Positions 1 through 8,800 of a DNA stretch of 64,000 nt are shown piece by piece. How positions within the stretch are numbered: position 1 is the first letter of the stretch; each line of letters starts with the position of its first letter. Below the pieces are notes generated by a model, which was given only the letters and a program-made list of their open reading frames with translations, was not told where the DNA came from and ran no database searches. A program made the translations under genes and the position numbers. This DNA is from Prochlorococcus marinus str. MIT 9313 (GTDB lineage Bacteria; Cyanobacteriota; Cyanobacteriia; PCC-6307; Cyanobiaceae): contig NC_005071.1 in assembly GCF_000011485.1 (NCBI RefSeq), positions 1,677,347-1,741,346 on the forward strand, given 5' to 3'.

Positions 1-284
1 CCGGCTTGGCATTAGTCAGCTGTTCCTTTCATTTGTTCTCGCTCTGATATGCATCAAACACCAGAGCACGGACTTGGATGCAGGATTTACGCATCCCGGC
101 TCAGTTCAGGACGCACAGCTGTAGTACAAGACGCCGCCGACGTTGAAGAACTCGCGCGGTTTGAGCTGGTCGTATTTGGAGAGCTCCGCAGATGGCGACT
201 AACGACAGTTTGTATGAACTTTTGCGTGTAGATCGATATGAAACTTCCTGCCCTAATTCAGAAACTCCTGTAAGGGCAATAGTT
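1..284. other. Stretch with no supported gene left of the tmRNA
   Basis: No convincing gene is seen here. An open frame at 49-231 (60 codons) and another starting with ATG at 192 can be translated, but neither resembles a family I recognise. The second would run through the tmRNA gene. The stretch is probably downstream flank of the leftward tmRNA transcript. Confidence 0.4.
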
Positions 285-306
285 AAAGGGGCCTCGCAGC
301 CCCCAT
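285..306 (-). terminator. Probable tmRNA terminator
   Basis: On the minus strand GGGGC, a short loop and GCCCC are followed by TTTAA, directly after the tmRNA coding piece. The stem is short (about 5 GC pairs), so this is a modest candidate, and it may instead be the last helix of the coding RNA. Confidence 0.45.
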
Positions 307-572
307 GGGTCATTTGGGTGATAAGGCTGACCTCACCCCATCTCCCTTATTAGGGTCAGGCAGCCACGAGGGCAGGCTGACGGGAGAAACGAACGATGTT
401 GTTCGCAGTTACGGATTTGCTCTTACCGAGCAGGCTTCAGTCACCCTCCTCATACCCCGTCGAAACCATTGCAGCCCCAAGACACCTAAAAGAGGAATGG
501 AGCTGAGCGGAATCGAACCGCTGTCCGAGACACTGGTGTGGATCACCTAGTCCGCCAAAAGGGGGACACTTC
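285..572 (-). ncRNA. ssrA: Circularly permuted two-piece tmRNA
   Basis: This tmRNA rescues stalled ribosomes together with SmpB and appends a degradation tag. Read on the minus strand, the acceptor piece comes first (about 572 to 498). It has a GTCC/GGAC hairpin (567-550), a T arm with TTCGATT loop, and the 3' strand CAGCTCC plus discriminator A ending at 498. CCA is not encoded. After a spacer of about 20 bases the coding piece starts at 478 with GGGGCTGCAATGGTTTCGAC, the classical tmRNA 5' end. GGGGCTG pairs with CAGCTCC to close the acceptor stem. The tag frame runs from GCG at 406 to TGA at 358-356 and encodes ANNIVRFSRQPALVAA. This permuted order is the known arrangement in marine alpha-cyanobacteria. 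The exact ends of both mature pieces are estimates. Confidence 0.93.
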
Positions 573-628
573 CATTCTGACAGGAATGCTGTTCTGTCGC
601 TCAACAACCCTTGGGGTGTAAAAGCTCA

Positions 629-1753
629 ATGCAAGCGATCGCCGTACTCCCCCAAGGATTAGAAGAAGAAGGCGCCAAAGAACTCAGCACTCTTGGGGCA
701 AAAGCCGTGCGCCCACTCAGACGCGCTGCGGCGTTTGAAGCCGACATGGCCTGCTTTTATCGGCTGCATCTACAAGCGCGCCTGCCATTTCGCCTGCTCA
801 GGGAGATTGCCCAATTCCCTTGCCAAGGGCCAAAAGAGCTCTACTCAGGTGTGCAATCAGCCTTCGACTGGGAACGCTGGCTGCATCCATCAATGAGCTT
901 TCGTGTCGATGTCACCGGCAGCGGCCCTGGCCTCACTCACAGCCACTTCACAGCCCTGCAGGTAAAAAACGCCCTCGTTGATCTGCAACGGCAGCTATGG
1001 GGTGAGCGATCTGATATCGATCTGCAAGACCCTGCTCTCTGCTTGCATCTCCATCTCAGTCGAGATTGTGCGGTCCTGAGCTTGGACGGTTCAGCTGGCA
1101 GCCTGCACCGCAGGGGCTACCGAGCTGCAGTTGGCGCTGCGCCTCTCAAAGAAAACCTTGCCGCCGGATTGATCAAACTCAGCGGCTGGGATGGCTGCGT
1201 GCCCTTAGTTGACCCCCTGTGCGGATCAGGCACCCTGCTGATCGAGGCAGCCAGTATGAAGCTTGGCCTTGCACCAGGGATACAGCGTTCCTTTCTCATG
1301 GAAGGTTGGGCAGATTTCAATCCTCAACTCTGGAGCGAGGAACAAGCACGAGCCAAGCAACGAGAACGCAGAGATCAATCGCTGCCAGTGATCATTGGTT
1401 GCGACCGAGACCCCAGCATCACAACACAAGCAAAAACCAATGTTGCCGAGGCAGGCCTCGACCATGTTGTAGGCATTCAAACCTGTGATTTTCGCGACCT
1501 AGAACTGCCAAAACAGCCAGGAGTAATGGTCTGCAACCCTCCCTATGGCATCCGAGTTGGCCAGGATGAAGACCTAACCGCTCTCTATGAAAGCCTCGGT
1601 CAATACGCCAAGCAATACGCATCAGGTTGGCAGCTATGGCTGCTGAACGGCAATCCCAGCCTCAGCCGATCACTACAGATGAAAGCGAGTCGGCGGATTC
1701 CAGTCAGCAATGGCGGCATCGAATGCCGCTGGCTGAACTACGCCATTCGCTGA
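629..1753 (+). CDS. THUMP-domain class I SAM-dependent rRNA methyltransferase (RlmL/Trm14-like)
   Basis: This protein is predicted to methylate a guanine N2 in RNA, most likely 23S rRNA, in the cytoplasm. The order is an N-terminal ferredoxin-like plus THUMP region (about residues 1-160), then a Rossmann methyltransferase domain. That domain has VDPLCGSGTLLIEAA as the SAM-binding loop, GCDRDP as the acidic motif II, and NPPYGIRVG as the catalytic NPPY motif of N-methyltransferases. Upstream in-frame TTG at 611 is possible, but ATG at 629 begins MQAIAVLPQGLEEEGAKEL, which matches where the family starts. The gene stands alone, divergent from the tmRNA. The family assignment (COG0116 type) is firm; the exact modified nucleotide is inferred. 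Confidence 0.9.
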   Translation: MQAIAVLPQGLEEEGAKELSTLGAKAVRPLRRAAAFEADMACFYRLHLQARLPFRLLREIAQFPCQGPKELYSGVQSAFDWERWLHPSMSFRVDVTGSGPGLTHSHFTALQVKNALVDLQRQLWGERSDIDLQDPALCLHLHLSRDCAVLSLDGSAGSLHRRGYRAAVGAAPLKENLAAGLIKLSGWDGCVPLVDPLCGSGTLLIEAASMKLGLAPGIQRSFLMEGWADFNPQLWSEEQARAKQRERRDQSLPVIIGCDRDPSITTQAKTNVAEAGLDHVVGIQTCDFRDLELPKQPGVMVCNPPYGIRVGQDEDLTALYESLGQYAKQYASGWQLWLLNGNPSLSRSLQMKASRRIPVSNGGIECRWLNYAIR

Positions 1754-1912
1754 ACCGCAGGGAAACTTGATCTATCAGCAGCAATCTTCGGATTCACGGC
1801 ACTTTTTACCGGCTCTAATCATCCAATAATAACCACGAAGTATCAAAGAAAACATCAATCTGCAATCTGCCAAGCTCTTGCCCTAAGATAAAAGACAAGC
1901 TCAACTGGAAAG

Positions 1913-2026
1913 ATGCTTAGCCACCTCTTAACTCCTACCAACCTAGTCATTTTTGCTGTTGCATTTACAATCAAACTCCTTGTAGCTGGCTACGTGATAT
2001 TGAAAGTACGCAAAAGAATTGCATAA
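1913..2026 (+). CDS. Tiny single-span membrane protein, unknown
   Basis: This frame encodes 37 residues with one predicted transmembrane helix (about residues 10-31, rich in Leu, Val, Ile, Ala) and a basic C-terminus (KVRKRIA). Charge placement suggests the C-terminus faces the cytoplasm. A purine-rich GGAAAG lies five bases before the ATG, a credible ribosome binding site. Picocyanobacteria carry many short single-helix proteins, but it does not match a photosystem subunit I recognise. It could be a chance ORF; the good ribosome site and the sensible membrane topology are the only support. Confidence 0.45.
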   Translation: MLSHLLTPTNLVIFAVAFTIKLLVAGYVILKVRKRIA

Positions 2027-2325
2027 TCACTTTCTACGATTAGAAATGATGGCGCGAGGTGATCTTAAAAACAAAGACTAGAGAACTGAAAAGCATGATT
2101 AGTTCAATCTATAGAATTAAGTCTAACTCTTTCTTTGACAGCCATCTCAGGGCTAGCTTCTGCCTATGCTTTTATTGATGGGCTTACTTCTAGATATTTA
2201 TTATAACTGCTTCCATAGTTACTTAACTCACTGGAACAAGCACTTTTAATTTCATTTACTTGCAATGCATTCACTTCGCATTGAAGCTTTGCATCTTCTA
2301 TTCCATATGGCTGGCTTAGCTCTAA

Positions 2326-2607
2326 TTACTTTGATGGACAAATACCTTGTCTAAACCAAGTGTAATTAAACTTACCCACTCTAAGCAAGCCTCTGCCCTT
2401 ATCTGCAACTGCTGCTCGATTAGGGCCTTTCATGTAAGCCTTGCATCTTTCCTTTTCCCATCCGAGACCTTCAAGCCAGCGAGACTGGTCATTCCCTAAA
2501 TCAATCAAGTAACCCTGAGGAAGTTTTTCTATTGATCTGGCTACATAATTCTTTCCTAAAAGATCCTTGACGCATCCCAGCAAGGCCACCTTATTGCATT
2601 CAAGCAA
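2326..2607 (-). CDS. Hypothetical protein, possibly N-terminally truncated
   Basis: I do not recognise a named family. The 93-residue frame opens only with a TTG and begins LECNKVALLGCVKDLLG. It contains LPQGYLIDLGNDQSRWLEG and a C-terminal WFRQGICPSK, with several cysteines, which reads like a small secreted or periplasmic protein. Just upstream in the same frame are SADAA, resembling the end of a signal peptide, and then a TAG stop. This suggests the signal peptide has been lost by mutation and the gene may be decaying. No good ribosome site precedes the TTG. Confidence 0.42.
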   Translation of the reverse strand: MLECNKVALLGCVKDLLGKNYVARSIEKLPQGYLIDLGNDQSRWLEGLGWEKERCKAYMKGPNRAAVADKGRGLLRVGKFNYTWFRQGICPSK

Positions 2608-2961
2608 TGCTGCGTCAGCAGAGATTCCCTATGATTTATTTTTCCTTATACAGCTAATCAGGGCTGTTTCATCAGCATGCAGAGCCCCTATCCGCTAACA
2701 GGAGCTCTTCTGACAAAGTTGGTTTTTCCTTTAGCAATTAACATCATACATCAAATCTTACTGTGCTTATTCATCCATATTGAATTAAAATCCTGAAAAG
2801 TAGAAGCGGTGACTCATTGAAGACTGATTAGATCTGTTCATGATGTTTTGATTTGATGCCATCTTTGCTGATTTTCGACTCTCATACCAAGAACTCCAGT
2901 CCAAGCAAGAGAGTGCATTGCTATGCAGATGTCTCGAATGACTACTTCGCCATTCGCTGAA

Positions 2962-3348
2962 TCACTTGCGACCGAGTACCGCCCGAGTGGTTTTCGACAA
3001 ACCCTCCAACGTCTGTGGCAAATACGGTCCTTTGGCGAGCTGACCCCCCATGCGCAGACTCACTCCTGCCAAAACAACATCAAGAACTGCTATAGCCAGC
3101 AAACCCTTCATCAGGCTCCAGCCCCAAACCTGCTGCATCCAAAGCACCAAAGCCACTTCCACTGCCAACAGCGCCAGAAGCATCAACGTGCCTCCCATGG
3201 CGAGGAAAACGCCTCCACTAATCAAACGGCGTTTCTCTCGATCCACCTCCTGCAAAGCAATACGCACATGCAGATCCATGACTGAAGCAGCAATCGCCGT
3301 CACGCGCGCACCCGCTCCTGATCCGCTTGAACGTTGCTCTTCGCTCAT
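2962..3348 (-). CDS. Phage holin superfamily III-like (YqjE-like) membrane protein
   Basis: This is a 128-residue inner-membrane protein of unknown function. It has a polar N-terminus, an amphipathic stretch (VMDLHVRIALQEVDREKRR) and two hydrophobic helices (about residues 42-70 and 78-98), the layout of the holin-X/YqjE family that several bacteria encode as ordinary membrane proteins. Despite the family name there is no phage gene nearby. Its ATG overlaps the stop codon of the upstream gene in TGATG, so the pair is translationally coupled. The pairing with a YqjD/ElaB-like protein mirrors the yqjD-yqjE order of enterobacteria. Confidence 0.75.
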   Translation of the reverse strand: MSEEQRSSGSGAGARVTAIAASVMDLHVRIALQEVDREKRRLISGGVFLAMGGTLMLLALLAVEVALVLWMQQVWGWSLMKGLLAIAVLDVVLAGVSLRMGGQLAKGPYLPQTLEGLSKTTRAVLGRK

Positions 3349-3812
3349 CAGGACCGGCGCCCTCCGGCGAAAATAACTCCAATCAGTACACCGATTCCAG
3401 CAGCCATTGCAACAGCAAGCAACGGTCGCTGCCGCACAGGACGTTCAATCCGCGGCCGCAGTGTGCTGTTCAGCTCATCGAGAAGCTGCTCGAGCTGCTT
3501 CTCCAATGGCTCCAGGCTGTCGGCCAGATTCCTGGTGCGGTCACCAGCAATCTGAAACAGGTCCTCTAGCTGATCACGCACACCATGGCTAGTCAATCCC
3601 GAATGCAGTGAAATCACACGAACCATTTCGTCAAGGCTGCCTCGTGTCGCTTCCAGTGTGTCCCAAGCCAAATCTGGCCAATACTCTTGGATCGTGGGCA
3701 ACAAGCTTTCAAATCGTTCACGGAACCTCAGTTCAGAGGGGTCTGCAGGACGCGAAGGATCAGTGTTGACTTGGGTCTGTTGATCGCCGGATGCGGAATT
3801 CTCTGATTCCAT
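3348..3812 (-). CDS. YqjD/ElaB-like (DUF883-type) membrane-anchored protein
   Basis: This 154-residue protein has a long acidic, helical N-terminal region with heptad-like leucines (EPLEKQLEQLLDELNSTL) and one C-terminal transmembrane helix rich in Gly/Ala (LLAVAMAAGIGVLIGVIFAGG). That is typical of the ElaB/YqjD/DUF883 group, tail-anchored proteins linked in enterobacteria to ribosome association in stationary phase. It is the first gene of a two-gene unit and overlaps the next start by one base. Family assignment rests on architecture and the C-terminal glycine helix; the precise role here is unknown. Confidence 0.7.
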   Translation of the reverse strand: MESENSASGDQQTQVNTDPSRPADPSELRFRERFESLLPTIQEYWPDLAWDTLEATRGSLDEMVRVISLHSGLTSHGVRDQLEDLFQIAGDRTRNLADSLEPLEKQLEQLLDELNSTLRPRIERPVRQRPLLAVAMAAGIGVLIGVIFAGGRRS

Positions 3813-4864
3813 GAATTCCAGACGGTTGATCTCAGCCTAGTTAGGCCTTTGCGAGAGCGAAACCCCCTGTAGCTGGAATGCATTCAAGCCTGCTGCCTGA
3901 ATACCAACTGCCACTGCAACCATCACCCACCTCCGAGCAGTGACATTGAACAAGCGTCATTGATTTGCAGAGGATCTGACCTGCTCAACAGTTGATCAAC
4001 AATCCTTGGGCATCTCAGAACTCAAAGGATCCTGAGCACGACCCCTTGAAACGAATCGCCCTTTCCAGAACGGCTCCTCTAACAAAGCTTTCGCTCAACT
4101 TGCCAGATATGGTGTAGTTGTCGCTACTACCATCTCTAGATCTAGTGCGTTACAACTCCTACATGATCACAACTCTGCATTGATGGAGTCTATGAGCAAT
4201 TCCGTAGCTGAACCTCTAGGGACTTTGCAGCCTATCGTTCCTCCTCGCCTAGAGCGCATCCGGCAGCAAATCAGCATCCAAGAGCTTGAACTAAGCCTGG
4301 CGCGCCTTGGCTTCACCCCACCAACCTCTAATGAGCTATCTGAAGGAATCGCGAGCTAAAATATCTACTCCACCAGCACGACAATCTTGCCTGCATCGAT
4401 GAGCAAGACTTGACTCGAATCAGCTCCAATATTGGCTTGCTGTCTATAACCACTGAATCAAGCGGATCGATAACCCTAGATCTTTTGCACCCCACAGCAA
4501 TCAGACTAAAACATCCTTGCTAGCTCTTGATCGTGTTCAAAGAACGTCTAGCCAATACACCAATTTGCTCAAGCTCATCAGCGAACCTCTGGCGAAATAA
4601 TAAAGATCTCCTTTAGGTCAGTCTGCATGGCTGACACTATCTCCAGAGAGCCTTCTGGAGCTTTGCCAAGTTTTAGCGGAAGCGAAGGAGATGCAAAAGG
4701 TAGTAGACAAAACAAAGAGATGTTAGGCCAAGCAAAGGAATGCCAAAGTTCAATCCCAAAATGATAATTCTAGAGCCTTATGTCAATGCAACTTCTCCCT
4801 AAACTTCTACTCTCTTTCTCAAATTTAGGCTTCGGATCAAATCAACAAGTCTTCCAAGAAAACA
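3813..4864. other. Intergenic region with one possible small gene
   Basis: About 1 kb holds a possible 55-codon gene (4192-4359) and otherwise no persuasive frame. A second frame at 4627 (about 45 codons) lacks a ribosome site and family features. I see no RNA gene or repeat. Confidence 0.45.
4192..4359 (+). CDS. Small hypothetical protein
   Basis: This frame encodes 55 residues and starts at ATG 4192, or nine bases earlier at ATG 4183. The central part (PRLERIRQQISIQELELSLA) looks like an amphipathic helix followed by RLGFTPPTSNEL, so the composition is that of a real soluble protein rather than random translation. I do not recognise the family. No strong ribosome binding site is visible, and it stands alone in a large intergenic region. 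Confidence 0.4.
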   Translation: MSNSVAEPLGTLQPIVPPRLERIRQQISIQELELSLARLGFTPPTSNELSEGIAS

Positions 4865-5080
4865 TTAATTATATTCTCCAGGCACGTCCTGCTTTCTAAC
4901 AGTCACTCGGTCCACCTTTTGTCCAGAGATACGCAGCAGCTCGTCACCTGAAAATTCATAACCAAAGCCAAAAGCAAGATTGGCCACCTCATCCGCCGTA
5001 GAAGCACTTAAGACCTGCTGGCGAAGGTCAGCATCATCCTGCATTTTGACAAGAAAGGCTCGGAGTTGCTCGAGGGACAA
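4865..5080 (-). CDS. Nif11-domain protein without a double-glycine core
   Basis: This is a 71-residue protein of the Nif11 family, small proteins that in picocyanobacteria include the leader parts of lanthipeptide precursors. The N-terminus SLEQLRAFLVKMQDDADLR and the segment VANLAFGFGYEFSGDELL are the two characteristic halves of the domain. Unlike true precursors it has no Gly-Gly cleavage site and no Cys-rich core; it ends QDVPGEYN. It is therefore more likely a stand-alone Nif11 protein of unknown function than a peptide precursor. The start is TTG at 5080, the only start in frame before the conserved beginning. Confidence 0.8.
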   Translation of the reverse strand: MSLEQLRAFLVKMQDDADLRQQVLSASTADEVANLAFGFGYEFSGDELLRISGQKVDRVTVRKQDVPGEYN

Positions 5081-5458
5081 AATTTAGAGAACAAAGGCTT
5101 CAAGCCATGATATTCAAAACCATCCTGCGATGCTGAAAAGATCACGTTTTACAGGACAAGTCAGCTTGCGCATCCTTTTCAAAGAGATCTTACTTAAATG
5201 TGCCCAAATCCCATGCCTAAACAAGGGCAGTCAATGTGATCACTGGTTAATATTGTGGATACCTTAGAGAATCTATATGCATATGCGCAGCCGCGAGTAC
5301 AACATAAATCATTAGTGCTGATCAATTGCACTTCTACTCCCACGAAGAACAGAGGGATGCGAGCCATTAAAGATCGCAAGCATCAATACAATGCTGATCA
5401 ATACTTGCTCTATTCCTATTACTGATTCAACTAAGCTATTGCAATTAGGTTTTTCTCT
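5081..5458. other. Intergenic stretch with no supported gene
   Basis: The stretch is AT-rich and separates the leftward Nif11 gene from the rightward smc unit. A 61-codon leftward frame at 5194-5379 has no ribosome site or recognisable features. The promoter for the downstream unit presumably lies here, but I cannot point to a specific -10/-35 pair. Confidence 0.4.
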
Positions 5459-5833
5459 CTGAATAGATTCGTCCTATTGGAACATCGAGGAGCGCCGAAC
5501 GATCCACTCGGATGTCATTTTGATTTGCTCTTGGAAGACGGCCCCTCATGTCGAACCTGGCGATTGCCGCAGATCCCACGATTAGATGGTCCAGCGGTAG
5601 AAGCCATTCCTATCAATGTCCATCGACTGGCTTGGCTGGACCATCATGACGCCGCCGTCTCAGGGGGACGCGGTTGGGCTAAACGCATCGTCGGCGGACT
5701 GTTCAGCGGCTCTCTGCCGATCAACTGCAAAGATCGCTTGAGTGTGCGCCTGCAAAGCACTGATCTAGAGGGGCACTTGGAGATAGAACACAGACTCTGC
5801 CGGATCAGATCCAAACCGGGTGCCAACCCTTGA
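5459..5833 (+). CDS. LigD 3'-phosphoesterase-like (DNA polymerase ligase N-terminal-like) protein
   Basis: This protein is about 125 residues. The early segment RFVLLEHRG, then HFDLLLEDG and TWRLP, resemble the phosphoesterase domain found at the N-terminus of LigD and as stand-alone proteins, in which a conserved H-x-D-L-x-L-E motif helps bind metal. Here the motif reads HFDLLLE. The start is odd. No ATG exists in frame after the TAA at 5432. The likely beginnings are CTG at 5459, where the residues read NRFVLLEH and AGG lies about ten bases upstream, or TTG at 5477, which would remove RFVL. It precedes smc by 51 bases. The family call is moderate and the function inferred. Confidence 0.6.
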   Translation: MNRFVLLEHRGAPNDPLGCHFDLLLEDGPSCRTWRLPQIPRLDGPAVEAIPINVHRLAWLDHHDAAVSGGRGWAKRIVGGLFSGSLPINCKDRLSVRLQSTDLEGHLEIEHRLCRIRSKPGANP

Positions 5834-5884
5834 GCTTCAAAGAAAATTCGGTAAACTTGGCTTGCAAAGAGCCCGTGCAACCTG

Positions 5885-8800
5885 TTGGTTCACATCAATC
5901 AGGTTGGGCTTACGCAGTTCAAGTCCTTCGGGGGGTCGATGACCATCCCCCTCGAAGAGGGCTTCACAGTCGTCACAGGCCCCAACGGTTCGGGCAAGAG
6001 CAACATCCTCGACGGCGTTCTCTTCTGCCTTGGTCTTGCCACAAGCAGGGGTATGCGAGCAGATCGACTGCCTGATCTTGTCAACAGCCGAATCCTTCGA
6101 GCAGGCAAGGCAGCTGAAACCGTGGTGAGTGTGCGCTTTGACCTCAGCGACTGGAAGCCCGATCCAGCCGAGGCAGGCCTGGAGCCACCAGAGGAAGGTC
6201 CTTGGATCAAAGCTGATCAACAAGAGTGGACCGTCACCCGCCGTCTGCGGGTCATGCCTGGCGGCTCCTACAGCACGAGCTACAGCGCCGATGGCGAACC
6301 CTGCAACCTGCAGCAACTTCAAACCCAGCTGCGCCGACTGAGGATCGACCCAGAAGGCAGCAATGTTGTGATGCAGGGTGATGTGACCCGCATCGTCTCG
6401 ATGAGTAACCGCGATCGCCGCGGCCTGATCGACGAACTGGCTGGTGTAGCACTCTTCGACAGCCGCATCGAACAAACTCGCGCCAAGCTCGATGATGTTC
6501 AAGAGCGGCAGGAACGCTGCCGGATCGTGGAACAGGAACTGCTGACCACACGGCAACGCCTGGAACGAGACTGCGCTAAAGCCCGCACCTACCAGGAACT
6601 CCGCCAGCAACTTCAATTGGGTCGGCAACAGGAACTGATGCTGGCCTTTGAAACAGCCCAGCAAGGTTTGCGTGATCTTCAAGCCCGACAGCAACAGCTT
6701 GACGAGCAAGAGGTACGCGACGCTGCGAACCTCCAAGAGGCCGAAGAAAAGCTGGCCAAGGCCGCCGCCAACCTGAAGACTCTGCAAGTGAACGTTAAGG
6801 CCCTCGGCGAAGACCAGTTGCTAGGGGTGCAAGCCGAACTGGCGGGATTGGAGACCCAGGCTCGTGAACTCGAGCGCCAAGCAGAGCAACACCAACATGA
6901 AGGTCAGCGCCTCCAAGGCGTTCGCCAAGACCTAAGCAACCGCCGCAAACAACTGCAACAGGAGGCTCACAGTCAGACCGAAGATCCCCATCGCACGGCC
7001 CTAGAAGATGCTGAAAAGAACTGCAGAGATGCCGAAGCCGCTGTAGAGGTCTCCCGTCGCCGCCTTGGAGACGTCGCCGGTCGCTCTGGTGCTTGGCTTG
7101 AGCAACAACGGCAGCGCAGCTCTCGCCGTCAGGAACTTCAATCCACCCTTACACCACTGCAGCAGGAGCAACAACAACTTCAAGAACGCCTGCGACAAGA
7201 CGAAGAGCGGCGCGTGGAACTCGAAGCAGAGCAGCAGCGTGACGGCACCGAAGACCAGCAGGTACAGAAACAACTTGATCAACTCGAACAGGAATGGCAA
7301 ACACTCCTCCAGAGCATCAGCGACAAGAAAGAGCAGGTTCAGCAAGCCGCTGAAGCCCTGGCAGTGCAGCAACGGACCCGCAGTCGACTCGAGCAAGAAC
7401 AAACCCGCTTGGAAAAAGAGATCGCCCGGCTAGAGAGTCGTCGCGAGACCCTGCAGGAGAGTCGTGGCACTGGAGCTCTAAGGCTGCTGCTTGAAGCCGG
7501 TCTGGAAGGGATCCACGGCCCCGTTGCCCAGCTTGGGGAGGTAGACGATCGCCACCGACTTGCTTTGGAAGTCGCTGCGGGTGCACGACTCGCTCAAGTT
7601 GTCGTAGACGACGATCGCATTGCCGCCAAAGCCATCGAACTGCTCAAAAGCAAGCGAGCCGGCCGGCTCACCTTCTTGCCTCTCAATCGCATCAAAGCAC
7701 CTGCAGCTAGCAGCAATAGCGCCCTCATGCGAGGGCGAAAGCCTGACAACGCTGATAGCAGCACTGGCATGATCGGCAAAGCCTTTGAGCTGGTTCGTTT
7801 TGAGCCCATTTATGCCGAGGTTTTTGCCTACGTCTTCGGCGAAACTTTGGTCTTTAGCAACCTGAAATCTGCTCGGCTGCAGTTGGGACGAACTCGAGCC
7901 GTAACTCTTGATGGAGAACTGCTAGAGAAGAGCGGTGCCATGACAGGCGGCAGTTTTTCCGGTCGTAGCAACAGCCTTAGCTTTGGTAGCAGCAACGAGG
8001 GAGATGAGGCCGAACCCCTACGCCGCAGGCTTCTTGAACTTGGAGAAACCTTGGTGGCCTGCCGCAGAGAGGAATCTCACCTCAGCCAAGTTCTCGAGGA
8101 AGCTCGCCCCTGCCTCAGAAATCTTGAACAGCGCCAAGCCGCTCTGGAAGCCGAACGCAGCGCAGCCCGCCGCTCCCATGGCCCCTTGATGGAAAGACGT
8201 CATCAACGCTCTCAAAAAGTGGAGGAGCTACAAGCTCATCAAGAACAACAGCAGCAACGACTGAACGCTCTCATCGAAAAGCTCTCTCCCCTCACCCTTG
8301 AACTGCAGCAACTTGAACAACATGAGCAGGAAGCCCAAGCGGATGGCGATGCAGAGACCTGGCAACGATTACAAGCGGATCTTGAAACCGCCGATGACGC
8401 ACTTGGGACAGCCAGAACGAATCGGGATCAATTGCTGACTGCCCAGCAGCATCGCCACCTCGCCCTCGAACGCCTAAGCGATCAACAAAAGGGCCTGGAG
8501 GCTGAGGAAAAAAGACTGCAGGAAGCTGTCCATGCTCTGGCAACTGCCCATGCTCAATGGCGTGACCAGCAGCAAGAACTGCAAGCGCGAAGACAAACAC
8601 TAGAAAGCCAACAACAAGACCTACAGACTCGCTTTGGCGAACAACGGCGCGCCAGGGATGCTGCTGAAGCAGAAGTAGCAAACCAGCGCCAAGGCCTACA
8701 AGAGGCCCAGTGGAACCTGGAACGCCTCCGACAGGATCGCCAAGCCCTTACCGAAGAGCTTCGCAGCGGCGGCCTCCGACTCAATGAACTCCAACAAGCC

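Larger units (their letters stand above)
1754..2961. other. Gene-poor AT-rich stretch with two possible small genes
   Basis: About 1.2 kb lies between the methyltransferase and the membrane pair. It is clearly more AT-rich than its surroundings and holds only a 37-residue membrane ORF (1913-2026) and a 93-residue leftward frame (2326-2607), listed separately. Nothing else is convincing. Confidence 0.5.

Noticed and set aside
49-231. 60-codon rightward frame at the left edge
   Set aside because: No family resemblance, no clear ribosome site, and it lies beside the tmRNA gene; probably chance.
192-353. 53-codon frame starting MATNDSLYELL with a purine-rich upstream
   Set aside because: It runs through the tmRNA coding piece on the other strand and has no recognisable features after the first residues.
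2677-2796. 39-codon frame with a hydrophobic stretch
   Set aside because: No ribosome binding site and very AT-rich; hydrophobic content is expected by chance in such DNA.
2962-3348. Prophage lysis gene
   Set aside because: The holin-like protein is paired with a YqjD-like gene and no phage genes occur nearby.
4627-4764. 45-codon frame MADTISREPSG
   Set aside because: Composition unlike a folded protein and no upstream signal.
5194-5379. 61-codon leftward frame with cysteines
   Set aside because: AT-rich, no ribosome site, no family resemblance.
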